In this document: positions 1-6,853 of the stretch, piece after piece
Layout: each line of letters starts with the position of its first letter
How positions within the stretch are numbered: the stretch's first letter is position 1
From: Clostridia bacterium
Lineage (GTDB): Bacteria > Bacillota > Clostridia > DUPQ01
DNA: 9,855 nt
Assembly: GCA_028690885.1 (NCBI GenBank)
Contig: JAQVAJ010000007.1
Location: forward strand, 1-9,855
Direction of reading: 5' to 3'
Translations under genes and position numbers: made by a program
The notes under the pieces: generated by a model
Told to the model about the DNA's origin: nothing
The model's input: the letters and a program-made list of their open reading frames with translations, nothing else
Database searches by the model: none

Positions 1-17
1 TAGGAAAGGTGAAAATA

Positions 18-1529
18 ATGAAAGCAATAATCATTGGGGCAGGACTTGCAGGTCTTTCAATGGCAGCAGAACTTTCGGTAAAAGGACATAATGTCACTGT
101 TTATGAGCAGAATCCTTTTATCGGAGGAATAATGAGTCATGCAAAAAAGAACGGTTACGAATGGGAACAGGGACCTCTGATGCTGACCGGATTTGAAGAA
201 GATGGCATATGCTATAACATTTTGCGTAATCTGGATGTTAAGTATGAAACAGTACTTTGCGACAGAGGTTCTGTATTTAGAGATTTTGAGTTATGGAAAC
301 CAAAACATTATCAGGGACCAAAATGGAGAAAAAATGAATTATTGAAAATTTTCCCAGATGAATCAGTAGGGCTTGATAAATACTACAGATTCTATGACCG
401 GATGGTAACAATATATGATATACAGGATAAGCTTGAGCAAAAAAATAGTTTCCTGTATAAGATTCTATTAATCTTCAACTTTTTGTGCATTAAAAAATAT
501 GCCAGTTTAAATGCACAGCAGCTTATGGATTTATTCTTTAAAGATGATAAGCTGAAAACAGTTTTCACAGCTATACTTGCTGATTTATGCATTAAACCTT
601 CAGAGTTTTCCTGTCTTGGTATACCATCTTTAAATATAGAGCAGGCTTTTGATAAAAGGATACCTCAAAGAAAAGGTCTTCTAAAACATCAGTATTTTTC
701 ATATATAGTAGGCGGAACAGAAAGAATCACTGAAGGACTGGGAAATACAATAAAAAATCGCGGCTCAAAAATATATACGAATACTGAAGTAGTAAAGGTA
801 ATTGTAGAAAATAATAAGGCTATCGGGGTAGAGTTAAAAGACGGCTCTGTAGATAAAGCTGATATAGTAATAGCATCTGCAGGAGCCAAAGAATTATTTA
901 ATAAAATGGTTGGCAGAGACAATCTTACAAAAGATTTTTTAAATATTCTTGATGACATACTTCCAATGGAAGCCGTATTTATGGTTCACTTAGGACTGGA
1001 TATTGACCCGCTGCAATACCAGAAATCCGAACTTTGCTATTACTACCTTACTTACGATATCGATGACGCAGTTTCTCAGATGAGAAATGGCATATATCAT
1101 GAAGGAGAACAAGGTTTTTTAATATATGTCCCCTCCTCTCATGGAAAAAATATGGCACCTGAAGGAAAACATTCTGTAACTATTTATACAGTAGCTCCTG
1201 ACAGATTAAATGACTCTGACTGGGAAAGCAAAAAAGATTATTATGCTGATAAACTGATCTCTCTTGCTGAAAAATATATACCTGAATTAAGTAAACATAT
1301 AACAGAAAAACTTATTTTGACAGCTGATGATTATAGAAAACTTACTCATCTTGACAGAAACAGTTTTGGTGGTCTTGTGCCTCACATTAGTAAAAAGAGC
1401 ATACCTCATGTAACACCTGTAAATGCTTTATATTTCATAGGTGCTCAGAGCCAGTCACAAGGTGGCGTTTCATCTCAAATAAGGGCTTCACACAAATTAG
1501 CAAAAAAGATAATTGATGATAATAAATAG
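18..1529 (+). CDS. CrtI-like (phytoene desaturase-type) NAD(P)/FAD-dependent oxidoreductase
   Basis: Seen: a 503-residue protein opening with a Rossmann dinucleotide-binding motif (IIIGAGLAGL, residues 4-13). An acidic residue ends the second strand (E30 in YEQNP), followed by the GG pair at 36-37. This is the FAD-binding signature of the amine oxidase/phytoene desaturase superfamily. A second FAD-contacting stretch, GGTERITEGL, lies near 232-241. The C-terminus has the family-like motif FIGAQSQSQGGV (474-485) before a final helix. Known: the family oxidises or reduces C-C or C-N bonds with non-covalent FAD, and 490-510 residues is normal for CrtI proteins. Start: ATG at 18 is preferred over the in-frame GTG at 9, because AGGAAAGG at 2-9 sits 8 bases before the ATG but overlaps the GTG. 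It lies 8 bases upstream of the transporter gene, whose Shine-Dalgarno overlaps this stop codon. No carotenoid genes are nearby, so a redox step on a transported substrate is inferred. The substrate is unknown. Confidence 0.85.
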   Translation: MKAIIIGAGLAGLSMAAELSVKGHNVTVYEQNPFIGGIMSHAKKNGYEWEQGPLMLTGFEEDGICYNILRNLDVKYETVLCDRGSVFRDFELWKPKHYQGPKWRKNELLKIFPDESVGLDKYYRFYDRMVTIYDIQDKLEQKNSFLYKILLIFNFLCIKKYASLNAQQLMDLFFKDDKLKTVFTAILADLCIKPSEFSCLGIPSLNIEQAFDKRIPQRKGLLKHQYFSYIVGGTERITEGLGNTIKNRGSKIYTNTEVVKVIVENNKAIGVELKDGSVDKADIVIASAGAKELFNKMVGRDNLTKDFLNILDDILPMEAVFMVHLGLDIDPLQYQKSELCYYYLTYDIDDAVSQMRNGIYHEGEQGFLIYVPSSHGKNMAPEGKHSVTIYTVAPDRLNDSDWESKKDYYADKLISLAEKYIPELSKHITEKLILTADDYRKLTHLDRNSFGGLVPHISKKSIPHVTPVNALYFIGAQSQSQGGVSSQIRASHKLAKKIIDDNK

Positions 1530-1533
1530 GAGG
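1528..1533 (+). promoter_or_regulatory. Ribosome binding site overlapping the upstream stop codon
   Basis: AGGAGG begins inside the TAG stop (1527-1529) of the oxidoreductase gene and lies 4 bases before the transporter ATG. Ribosomes terminating on the first gene cover this site, which suggests translational coupling of the pair. The first gene shows a similar TAGGAAAGG sequence at 1-9, so an upstream gene may end at the very edge of the window. Confidence 0.7.
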
Positions 1534-1537
1534 AATT

Positions 1538-2917
1538 ATGCAAAAAGAGAGTCTTGTTGTAAAAAAATCAACACCATTAGGCGGGAAAGTCTGGTTTTCA
1601 TTCATCTTATTCGGTCTAGTCGGACAACTGACCTGGGCTGTTGAAAACTCATATTTCTCTGCATATATACAGCAGACCATAACTGCTGAAAGCTGGGCTA
1701 CATCAGCAACTATAATATTTTCAGCTATATTTGCTGCTACAGCAACCATTCTAAGTGGAGCATTAATGGACAGAATCGGTAAAAGAAGACCATTTGTATG
1801 TTATGGATACATAGTTTGGGGTCTTCTGACTATGGCCTTTGCTCTTTTTGGAAACGAATCATATGCTAATGATGCAAAAACAATAACCCTTATTGTAATC
1901 GCATTCGTTGCAATGGATTCTATTATGAGTTTTGTGGGAAGTATGGCTAATGATGCCGCATACAGTGCATGGGTTACAGATGTGACAGATATAACAAATC
2001 GCTCTTTTGTCGATACCATAGGCTCGATGTTCCCTCTGATTGCAATGGTTACAATATTAGTCGGATTTTCCAGTTTCGCTGATAACGGACAATGGGCTTT
2101 ATTCTTTGGTATTCTAGGTGCGATACCTGCAATAAGCGGTATTATAGGTTTATTCATATTTAATGACAGCCCTGCACTAAAACCCTCACCTGACAACACC
2201 TATCTTAATCAGATAGCATACGGTTTCAAATGGAAGAATATTAAAGATAATAAGATGATATACATTTGCTTTTTAGGAATGATGTTTTCAAGCATCGGCA
2301 TGCAGCTTTGGATGCCTTATATGATTAGTCTTATTATCGACACCTTACAGGTTGATTATGTCATATCCTTGGTAACAGTAATATTAGCTTCGGCAGGTAT
2401 ATCAGTTATTGCAGGAAAAATAATGGACAAATATGGAAAAGCCAATTTCTATTATCCTGTTGCTATATTAGGTGCTGTCGGCGGTATTATTGCTTATTTA
2501 ACAAAATTTACTCAAGGACAGGTAGCACCGACAACAGTCTTGCTGATAATTGGAGGAACATTCGTAATGGCAAGCTCATTAATGATGGCTGGATTGTTTA
2601 ATGCTACAGCAAGAGATTATATGCCAAAAGGAAGAGCAGGATGTTATCAGGGCATAAAAATGATTTTGGTAATTATGATGCCAATGGTATTAGCAAGCCT
2701 TATAGCTCCGATAATTATAAATTCTGTGGCACTAGCCCCTACAGCTGAGTTTATTTTATTAAAACCGACTTACGCTAACAGCTTCTTATATCCTCATGAA
2801 CTGTTTTTATGGGCAGGAATAGTAACACTGATTGTTTTAATACCAGCATTCTTTATTAAAAAAGATGCAAGAAATCTAAGAAAGCGTAGACTTGATGAAT
2901 TAACGGTGAATGACTGA
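1538..2917 (+). CDS. MFS transporter, GPH/SLC45-like (probable sugar or glycoside symporter)
   Basis: Seen: 459 residues, dominated by hydrophobic segments compatible with 12 membrane helices, with a charged C-terminal tail (KKDARNLRKRR). MFS motif A is clear between helices 2 and 3 (LMDRIGKRRPF, 76-86) and a degenerate copy occurs in the second half (GKIMDKYGKAN, 293-303). The stretch NDAAYSAWVTDVTDITNRS (138-156) resembles the 'A..a...DvT....R' loop of GPH and SLC45 carriers. ARDYMPKGRAGCYQG (358-372) is the usual P-x-G-R-x-G segment before a late helix. Known: GPH/SLC45 proteins are cation-coupled importers of sugars, glycosides or uronides in the inner membrane. Start: ATG at 1538, with AGGAGG at 1528-1533 overlapping the TAG of the oxidoreductase gene, so the two are probably co-translated. 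A role in importing the substrate of the neighbouring enzymes is inferred; export or a non-sugar substrate cannot be excluded. Confidence 0.85.
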   Translation: MQKESLVVKKSTPLGGKVWFSFILFGLVGQLTWAVENSYFSAYIQQTITAESWATSATIIFSAIFAATATILSGALMDRIGKRRPFVCYGYIVWGLLTMAFALFGNESYANDAKTITLIVIAFVAMDSIMSFVGSMANDAAYSAWVTDVTDITNRSFVDTIGSMFPLIAMVTILVGFSSFADNGQWALFFGILGAIPAISGIIGLFIFNDSPALKPSPDNTYLNQIAYGFKWKNIKDNKMIYICFLGMMFSSIGMQLWMPYMISLIIDTLQVDYVISLVTVILASAGISVIAGKIMDKYGKANFYYPVAILGAVGGIIAYLTKFTQGQVAPTTVLLIIGGTFVMASSLMMAGLFNATARDYMPKGRAGCYQGIKMILVIMMPMVLASLIAPIIINSVALAPTAEFILLKPTYANSFLYPHELFLWAGIVTLIVLIPAFFIKKDARNLRKRRLDELTVND

Positions 2918-2937
2918 TCATACACACGAAAAAAATC

Positions 2938-2958
2938 ACAGATTCTTATCTGTTTATT
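2938..2958 (+). terminator. Weak hairpin after the transporter gene, possible terminator
   Basis: ACAGAT (2938-2943), a TCTT loop and ATCTGT (2948-2953) form a perfect 6 bp stem followed by a short U-rich stretch (TTATT). It lies about 20 bases after the transporter stop and upstream of the next promoter, where a terminator is expected. The stem is short and AT-rich and the T tract is broken, so termination is probably partial. CTTATCTG is repeated at 2971-2978 and could pair with the same left arm. Confidence 0.4.
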
Positions 2959-3007
2959 GAAAAAATATAGCTTATCTGATTAATAAATCTTAATATTCAC
3001 AAGATAT

Positions 3008-3034
3008 CATAATATATTACATATAAATATTATG
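3008..3034. repeat. AT-rich inverted repeat upstream of the propeller-gene promoter
   Basis: CATAATAT (3008-3015) and ATATTATG (3027-3034) are perfect inverted 8-base arms around an 11-base AT-only-plus-one-C spacer. It ends 21 bases before the -35 box at 3056. An activator or repressor site is possible, but chance inverted repeats are common in sequence this rich in A and T. Confidence 0.3.
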
Positions 3035-3055
3035 TTATTTTGTGCTCTTTTACAA

Positions 3056-3084
3056 TTGAACAACTTACGATTTCATGTTATAAT
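3056..3084 (+). promoter_or_regulatory. Sigma-A-type promoter with extended -10, for the beta-propeller gene
   Basis: TTGAAC (-35, 3056-3061), a 17-base spacer and a perfect TATAAT (-10, 3079-3084). TG one base before the -10 (3076-3077) gives an extended -10. Transcription should begin near 3091, directly before the AAGGAGG at 3094-3100, so the leader would be only about 15 bases. This is the best promoter in the window, and it makes the beta-propeller gene a separate transcription start from the oxidoreductase/transporter pair. Confidence 0.75.
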
Positions 3085-3093
3085 AATTTACAC

Positions 3094-3100
3094 AAGGAGG
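3094..3100 (+). promoter_or_regulatory. Ribosome binding site that fixes a TTG start
   Basis: AAGGAGG is a full Shine-Dalgarno sequence 5 bases before TTG at 3106-3108, in frame with the propeller gene. The reading frame extends upstream to another TTG at 3040, but that codon has no ribosome binding site and lies upstream of the promoter at 3056-3084, so it would not be in the transcript. Confidence 0.8.
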
Positions 3101-3105
3101 TTATT

Positions 3106-3945
3106 TTGGATATTAAAGTGATTACAGATATCAGCAGCATAAATACCTTCATGGCAATCGATAATGATGTTTTGTATGTCCTTGATAACCATAAATTATT
3201 TTCATACAACCTTTTATCAAAAAATATAACAACCAGTTCATATAGATTCAGACAAAGTGGTCTTTCAAGAAGGATTATTTTTAATAGCAAATATTTGTAT
3301 GTACGTCAGTTTTGCACAATCCATGAGTTTTCAAAATCAACTCTGGAAAGAACAAGAAGATGGAAAATCGGAAAAGATCTCTCATCAGATATAACAGGTG
3401 TATGCTGTGATGAAGAAAAGGTCTACATGGGTATTAGAAATGGCGGATTTGCTGTTCTAGATATTAATTCTGGAAAAATTGAAAATTTCAATATATGTGA
3501 TTCCAGTATGTGGGACATGACGGAAAAAGATGAATATATATATGCCGGAAATGTAGATGCTCAGCTTTTAAGAATAAGGAAGTCTCCTTTTAAACTGGAA
3601 GATGCTATAAAAGCACATAAAAAAAACTGCAAAGATGTGTTGGTTCATGACAAATTTATTTATACTGCATCTTCAGACATGTCCATTAAAAAATTCGATT
3701 TAGATACATTAACTGAACTAAAAGAAAGAAAAAGAGCCTTTCCAAGAATGTTCAGCATTATAGGGATAATTAACAATATGTTGATATGCATGTCAATGAG
3801 TTCAAAATCAACTGCATTTTTTGATGCAGATACATTGAAGCCCCTAGCAACCGAACCCATATTCTGTCGAAATATGTGCGTATATAAGGACAAGATAATC
3901 TTTAACGATAATAATCATATTTATTCGAAAATAGTTACAAGATAA
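3106..3945 (+). CDS. Seven-bladed beta-propeller (WD40/PQQ-like) protein, unknown partner
   Basis: Seen: 279 residues made of seven similar units of about 40 residues, each with a hydrophobic-aromatic strand then a turn and a second strand. Examples are NDVLYVLDNHKLFSYNL (near 20), KYLYVRQFCTIHEF (62), EKVYMGIRNGGFAVLDI (104), EYIYAGNVDAQLLRI (143), KFIYTASSDMSIKKFDL (183), MLICMSMSSKSTAFFDA (225) and KIIFNDNNHIYSKI (262). The fifth has the clearest WD40-like form. Seven blades make a closed propeller without extra domains. No signal peptide, lipobox or membrane helix is visible, so it is probably cytoplasmic. Known: such propellers are usually scaffolds or ligand-binding platforms; some are enzymes, but no catalytic signature is recognisable here. 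The start is TTG at 3106, chosen from the Shine-Dalgarno and promoter. The next gene also begins with short propeller-like strands. A role in recognising a substrate or holding the downstream enzymes is inferred from position only. Confidence 0.8.
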   Translation: MDIKVITDISSINTFMAIDNDVLYVLDNHKLFSYNLLSKNITTSSYRFRQSGLSRRIIFNSKYLYVRQFCTIHEFSKSTLERTRRWKIGKDLSSDITGVCCDEEKVYMGIRNGGFAVLDINSGKIENFNICDSSMWDMTEKDEYIYAGNVDAQLLRIRKSPFKLEDAIKAHKKNCKDVLVHDKFIYTASSDMSIKKFDLDTLTELKERKRAFPRMFSIIGIINNMLICMSMSSKSTAFFDADTLKPLATEPIFCRNMCVYKDKIIFNDNNHIYSKIVTR

Positions 3946-3959
3946 GTATTTATAAATAC
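3946..3959. repeat. 14-base perfect palindrome directly after the propeller-gene stop
   Basis: GTATTTATAAATAC starts at the base after the TAA. As RNA it could fold into a 5 bp stem with a TATA loop, followed by CAAAAAGTTTTTATT, which contains a T5 run. It may act as a weak terminator or as a protein site upstream of the next promoter. The stem is almost all A-T, so stability is poor. Confidence 0.35.
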
Positions 3960-3977
3960 CAAAAAGTTTTTATTAAA

Positions 3978-3994
3978 TTGATATGCCATATCAA
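3978..3994. promoter_or_regulatory. Candidate operator: inverted repeat covering the -35 box
   Basis: TTGATATGCCATATCAA has perfect 7-base arms around a GCC centre. The left arm contains the -35 hexamer and the right arm lies in the promoter spacer, the classical place for a repressor that blocks RNA polymerase. Size and symmetry fit a dimeric helix-turn-helix regulator. No regulator gene is in the window, so the binding protein is unknown. Confidence 0.55.
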
Positions 3995-4006
3995 TCGTGA
4001 TAAGAT
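3978..4006 (+). promoter_or_regulatory. Sigma-A-type promoter with extended -10, for the large two-gene operon
   Basis: TTGATA (-35, 3978-3983), a 17-base spacer and TAAGAT (-10, 4001-4006), with TG at 3998-3999 giving an extended -10. Transcription should begin near 4013, leaving a leader of about 18 bases that holds the TGAGGT ribosome binding site (4019-4024), 6 bases before the ATG at 4031. Spacing and extended -10 match the promoter of the preceding gene. Confidence 0.65.
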
Positions 4007-4030
4007 TTAAACATAAAATGAGGTACCGAT

Positions 4031-6853
4031 ATGGCACATGTATGCATATATTCAAAAGAAGAAGAGAAAGCATTCTGGGATGAGGAAAATAGAAAAGTTA
4101 TTCTTCCTGATAAAACTGAGCACGTTTATGTTAGCGCATATCCAGACACTTTTGGGAAAATTACAAGCTTAGTTGAATTTAAAAAAGGCTCATATCTTGC
4201 AACTGACTGCTATTATCACAGATTACTATTAATTAAAAAAGATATTGTAAAACCTTTTGGACCAGTACTGAATGCTCCGTTTTCAGTAGCATACACTCAA
4301 GGATATATATATGTAGCAACACAACCTAATGGTATAATTGAACCTAGCGTCATAACAGTAATTGATGAATCAGAAAATATATTAGGACAAATGTATCTTG
4401 ACCATCATGTCGAAAAAAACAAGTCATATATGATGTATGCAAAAGATTATCTTAATCCAAAACTTGAACCCGAAAAGCCATTTGAAAATAAAAGCAGGAT
4501 TGAGAGCATAAAGTCTGATGGTAAAAAAATTGAAATTACGTTCAAGAACAACGAAAATATATCTTTTGATGCTGATACACCGGAGAATGCTATGTTAACA
4601 AATATCGGCTGGAGATATGTAATATCAACAAGCAGGAATATACGTACAAAAAAATCGATATTTTCCTATTCAATTGATAATCTATCAAATATTGATTTTA
4701 AAAATACTTCAATTCAGCCAAGTGATGAACCAGCATTTCAAAATAATATAAAGTACACAATTGAAAACAATGATAAAAAAGATATATATATTTATGGTTT
4801 TAAAAATAATGACATGGACTTTTCAAACATGCCTTCCCTTCTTAACAGTATACTTAAAGGATGTGATACCGATACATCTAAAGCATATGCAATATGGGAT
4901 TTTACAAGAAAACATATGCTAAAGGGAATTACTTGGCCTCAGTGCAGTTTCAAAAACGATGGCAAATTTTCTGCTATTCGTTTTCTTAACTCTATGGGTT
5001 CAGGAGCATGCGGTAGTTTTAACGGTCTCTTTTCCCTGCTTGCTCAGTCTGCAGGAATCCCTGCAAAAACAGGAAGTTTGAGTAATGGAAGCCACGCTGC
5101 TCTAAGGCTTTTACTTAATATGAAAGATACATATGTTGATGCTCTATATGGAGGTTGCGCTCCTTTTCACGGTTCAGTGATACCAAGTGAAGATGACGAT
5201 ATATGTACATATTCAGAATTATGTGAAGACCCGTATTTATTACACCGAGCTTCAGATGAATCAGTATATGAGCTTGCAAGCATGATAGGCTATAAAGATG
5301 GATGGATAGACGGATGGGCTGAAGATTATTCAGACCCATATACTATGGGTTACTTCTTAAAACCAAAAGAAAAAATGGAATTCACATACTCTTTTAACGG
5401 TACATATACAGGGCCATTGCGTCCTCATGCAAATATATTAACTGGTAAAAAGATCATTAATCTTGAAAGAAATGAATTTGTTAAAAACTTTTTTGAACTT
5501 AATAAAATGAAAACAGAGGGCAATGTTTTCTCATGTGAAGCGAAAGCAGACGCATGGTATCTTGCACAATGCCCATATCCAATAACCGGAATATTGATAG
5601 AAGGAAGGTTATATAAAGGTTCATTAAATATATCTACAGATTACACTGATGAAACTTTTGAATATTTAAAAAGACAGGAATTCTGTGCATATTTTGGAAA
5701 CAAAAAAACTAAATCGCTTAATAATTCACAAAACAGCAATTACATAAGATTTAAAGCATTTAAAGCGCAATATAGAATTTATTCCATTACCCTCTTTTTC
5801 CAAGCAAACAGAGTAACAATGTGTTCTTTAGTTTCTGGAATAAACAATCTTCAGATTGAAGCAGATAAGGGAAAACTCAGAATCACTCATGAATACATTC
5901 AGTCTTCAATGCCAAGACCAAAAGCACCTGTTCTGAAAAAAAAGCCTCAGGGCATTTTCGAGTGGTCTGCAGATGATGCTGTTAATTGTGAATTTATATT
6001 AAGCAAAGAACCTGAATGTATAATACCATATGCTCCGATTTTCCATCAGGTAACACAAAAGACTTCGGTTGAAATACATTGCGCATCTATTTTGAAGCCA
6101 GATATACAATACTATTGGAAAGTCAGATCTAAAAACAGATACGGAATATGGGGACCGTGGAGCGCAATTATGAAATTTACATATTTAGCTCCAAAAAAAC
6201 CTGAAGGAATAACCCTTAACATAAAAGACAGGGATATTACACTTAGCTGGATAAAAGATAAACTGGTATCACATTATCAGATTTACAGTTCAAATGAACT
6301 GGCATTTATTCCATCTGAATCAGATTACACCATAAATATTAACAGAACTGACATGACTGCTAAGAAAATTGTTTGTCCGAAAAATTATATAACCGAAACC
6401 AAAGCTACATCAATTAAACTTACTTCTGATAACCTGATAGACAATCTTAAATACTGCTACAGAGTTATAGCAGTAGACAAATTGGGAACGAAAAGTTTAA
6501 GTTCAGATTTTATTGCACTTCCCCACCCTTGGATTAATGTAGAATCGATAAGCAATTACGCTTATTCAGGTTGTGCTTATTCATCATATATCAAATGCAT
6601 ATCCACAATTGGGAAAATGCGTTTTAACCGTACTGATGATAATCCTATGTACACAGATTACACTGATGCAGATATAATTACCTTTGAGCTTGAAGGTCCT
6701 TCTTGGTTAAAAGTTCGTTCCTATGACGGATATCTTTATGGAACTGCAGATTTAGATGACATTGGAATAAACAAGTTCATCTTAAGAGCAGTTAATAGAA
6801 ATAAACAGAAAGATGAAATATGCTTTACAATCAATGTTATGGAGGGTGTATGA
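4031..6853 (+). CDS. Multidomain transglutaminase-like protein with FN3 and cadherin/Ig-like modules
   Basis: Seen: 940 residues. Residues 30-125 hold propeller-like strands (GSYLATDCYYHRLLLI, GYIYVATQPNG). Residues 285-375 look like a transglutaminase-like papain-fold domain: Cys327 in GSGACGSFNGLFSLL, followed by AGIPAKTG, His355 in NGSHAALRL and Asp370 in YVDALYGG, in the expected Cys-His-Asp order. Residues 440-620 look like beta-sandwich (YFLKPKEKMEFTYSFNG, then QYRIYSITLFF). Residues 628-720 and 722-830 look like FN3 modules (YYWKVRSKNRYGIWGPWS; KYCYRVIAVDKLGTKSLS). Residues 832-937 resemble a cadherin/dystroglycan-type Ig module (FELEGPSWLKV...GYLYGTADL). Known: from memory, the same transglutaminase plus 'YYWRVRA...GVWGPWS' plus 'GPxWL...GxLxGT' order occurs in long bacterial proteins near polysaccharide lyases. 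Transglutaminase-like folds include peptidases, amidases and cross-linking enzymes, so the reaction is open. No signal peptide is visible, and there are 20 cysteines. Its stop overlaps the start of the lyase-like gene, implying coupled production. Confidence 0.8.
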   Translation: MAHVCIYSKEEEKAFWDEENRKVILPDKTEHVYVSAYPDTFGKITSLVEFKKGSYLATDCYYHRLLLIKKDIVKPFGPVLNAPFSVAYTQGYIYVATQPNGIIEPSVITVIDESENILGQMYLDHHVEKNKSYMMYAKDYLNPKLEPEKPFENKSRIESIKSDGKKIEITFKNNENISFDADTPENAMLTNIGWRYVISTSRNIRTKKSIFSYSIDNLSNIDFKNTSIQPSDEPAFQNNIKYTIENNDKKDIYIYGFKNNDMDFSNMPSLLNSILKGCDTDTSKAYAIWDFTRKHMLKGITWPQCSFKNDGKFSAIRFLNSMGSGACGSFNGLFSLLAQSAGIPAKTGSLSNGSHAALRLLLNMKDTYVDALYGGCAPFHGSVIPSEDDDICTYSELCEDPYLLHRASDESVYELASMIGYKDGWIDGWAEDYSDPYTMGYFLKPKEKMEFTYSFNGTYTGPLRPHANILTGKKIINLERNEFVKNFFELNKMKTEGNVFSCEAKADAWYLAQCPYPITGILIEGRLYKGSLNISTDYTDETFEYLKRQEFCAYFGNKKTKSLNNSQNSNYIRFKAFKAQYRIYSITLFFQANRVTMCSLVSGINNLQIEADKGKLRITHEYIQSSMPRPKAPVLKKKPQGIFEWSADDAVNCEFILSKEPECIIPYAPIFHQVTQKTSVEIHCASILKPDIQYYWKVRSKNRYGIWGPWSAIMKFTYLAPKKPEGITLNIKDRDITLSWIKDKLVSHYQIYSSNELAFIPSESDYTININRTDMTAKKIVCPKNYITETKATSIKLTSDNLIDNLKYCYRVIAVDKLGTKSLSSDFIALPHPWINVESISNYAYSGCAYSSYIKCISTIGKMRFNRTDDNPMYTDYTDADIITFELEGPSWLKVRSYDGYLYGTADLDDIGINKFILRAVNRNKQKDEICFTINVMEGV
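6841..6846 (+). promoter_or_regulatory. Ribosome binding site that fixes the lyase-like start in an ATGA overlap
   Basis: GGAGGG lies inside the last codons of the transglutaminase-like gene, 3 bases before ATG at 6850. That ATG overlaps the upstream TGA stop (ATGA, 6850-6853), the standard arrangement for termination-reinitiation coupling. An in-frame ATG at 6820 has no good ribosome binding site and would add only ten residues. Confidence 0.75.

Noticed and set aside
18..1529. Annotation as a carotenoid biosynthesis enzyme (crtI)
   Set aside because: The fold and motifs are CrtI-like, but no phytoene synthase or prenyltransferase is present and the C-terminal motif is divergent. The neighbours suggest glycan metabolism.
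1801..2199. Minus-strand open frame of 132 codons opposite the transporter gene
   Set aside because: It lies wholly inside a clear membrane-protein gene, has no ribosome binding site noted and no recognisable domain. It is a shadow of the + strand codon pattern, like the other minus-strand frames at 392-592, 689-958, 1435-1749, 3078-3290, 3660-3893, 5115-5339, 7053-7286 and 7602-7841.
2918..3105. Riboswitch or small RNA in the longest intergenic gap
   Set aside because: The sequence is very AT-rich with only short hairpins, and the promoter sits so close to the ribosome binding site (leader about 15 bases) that there is no room for a riboswitch. I see no small gene there.
3946..4000. CRISPR or tandem-repeat element in the two-palindrome gap
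   Set aside because: The two inverted repeats differ in sequence and there are no regularly spaced copies; the gap is only 85 bases long.
6820..6849. Upstream ATG at 6820 as start of the lyase-like gene
   Set aside because: No good Shine-Dalgarno precedes it, and it would overlap the previous gene by 34 bases. ATG 6850 has GGAGGG just before it and makes an ATGA overlap.
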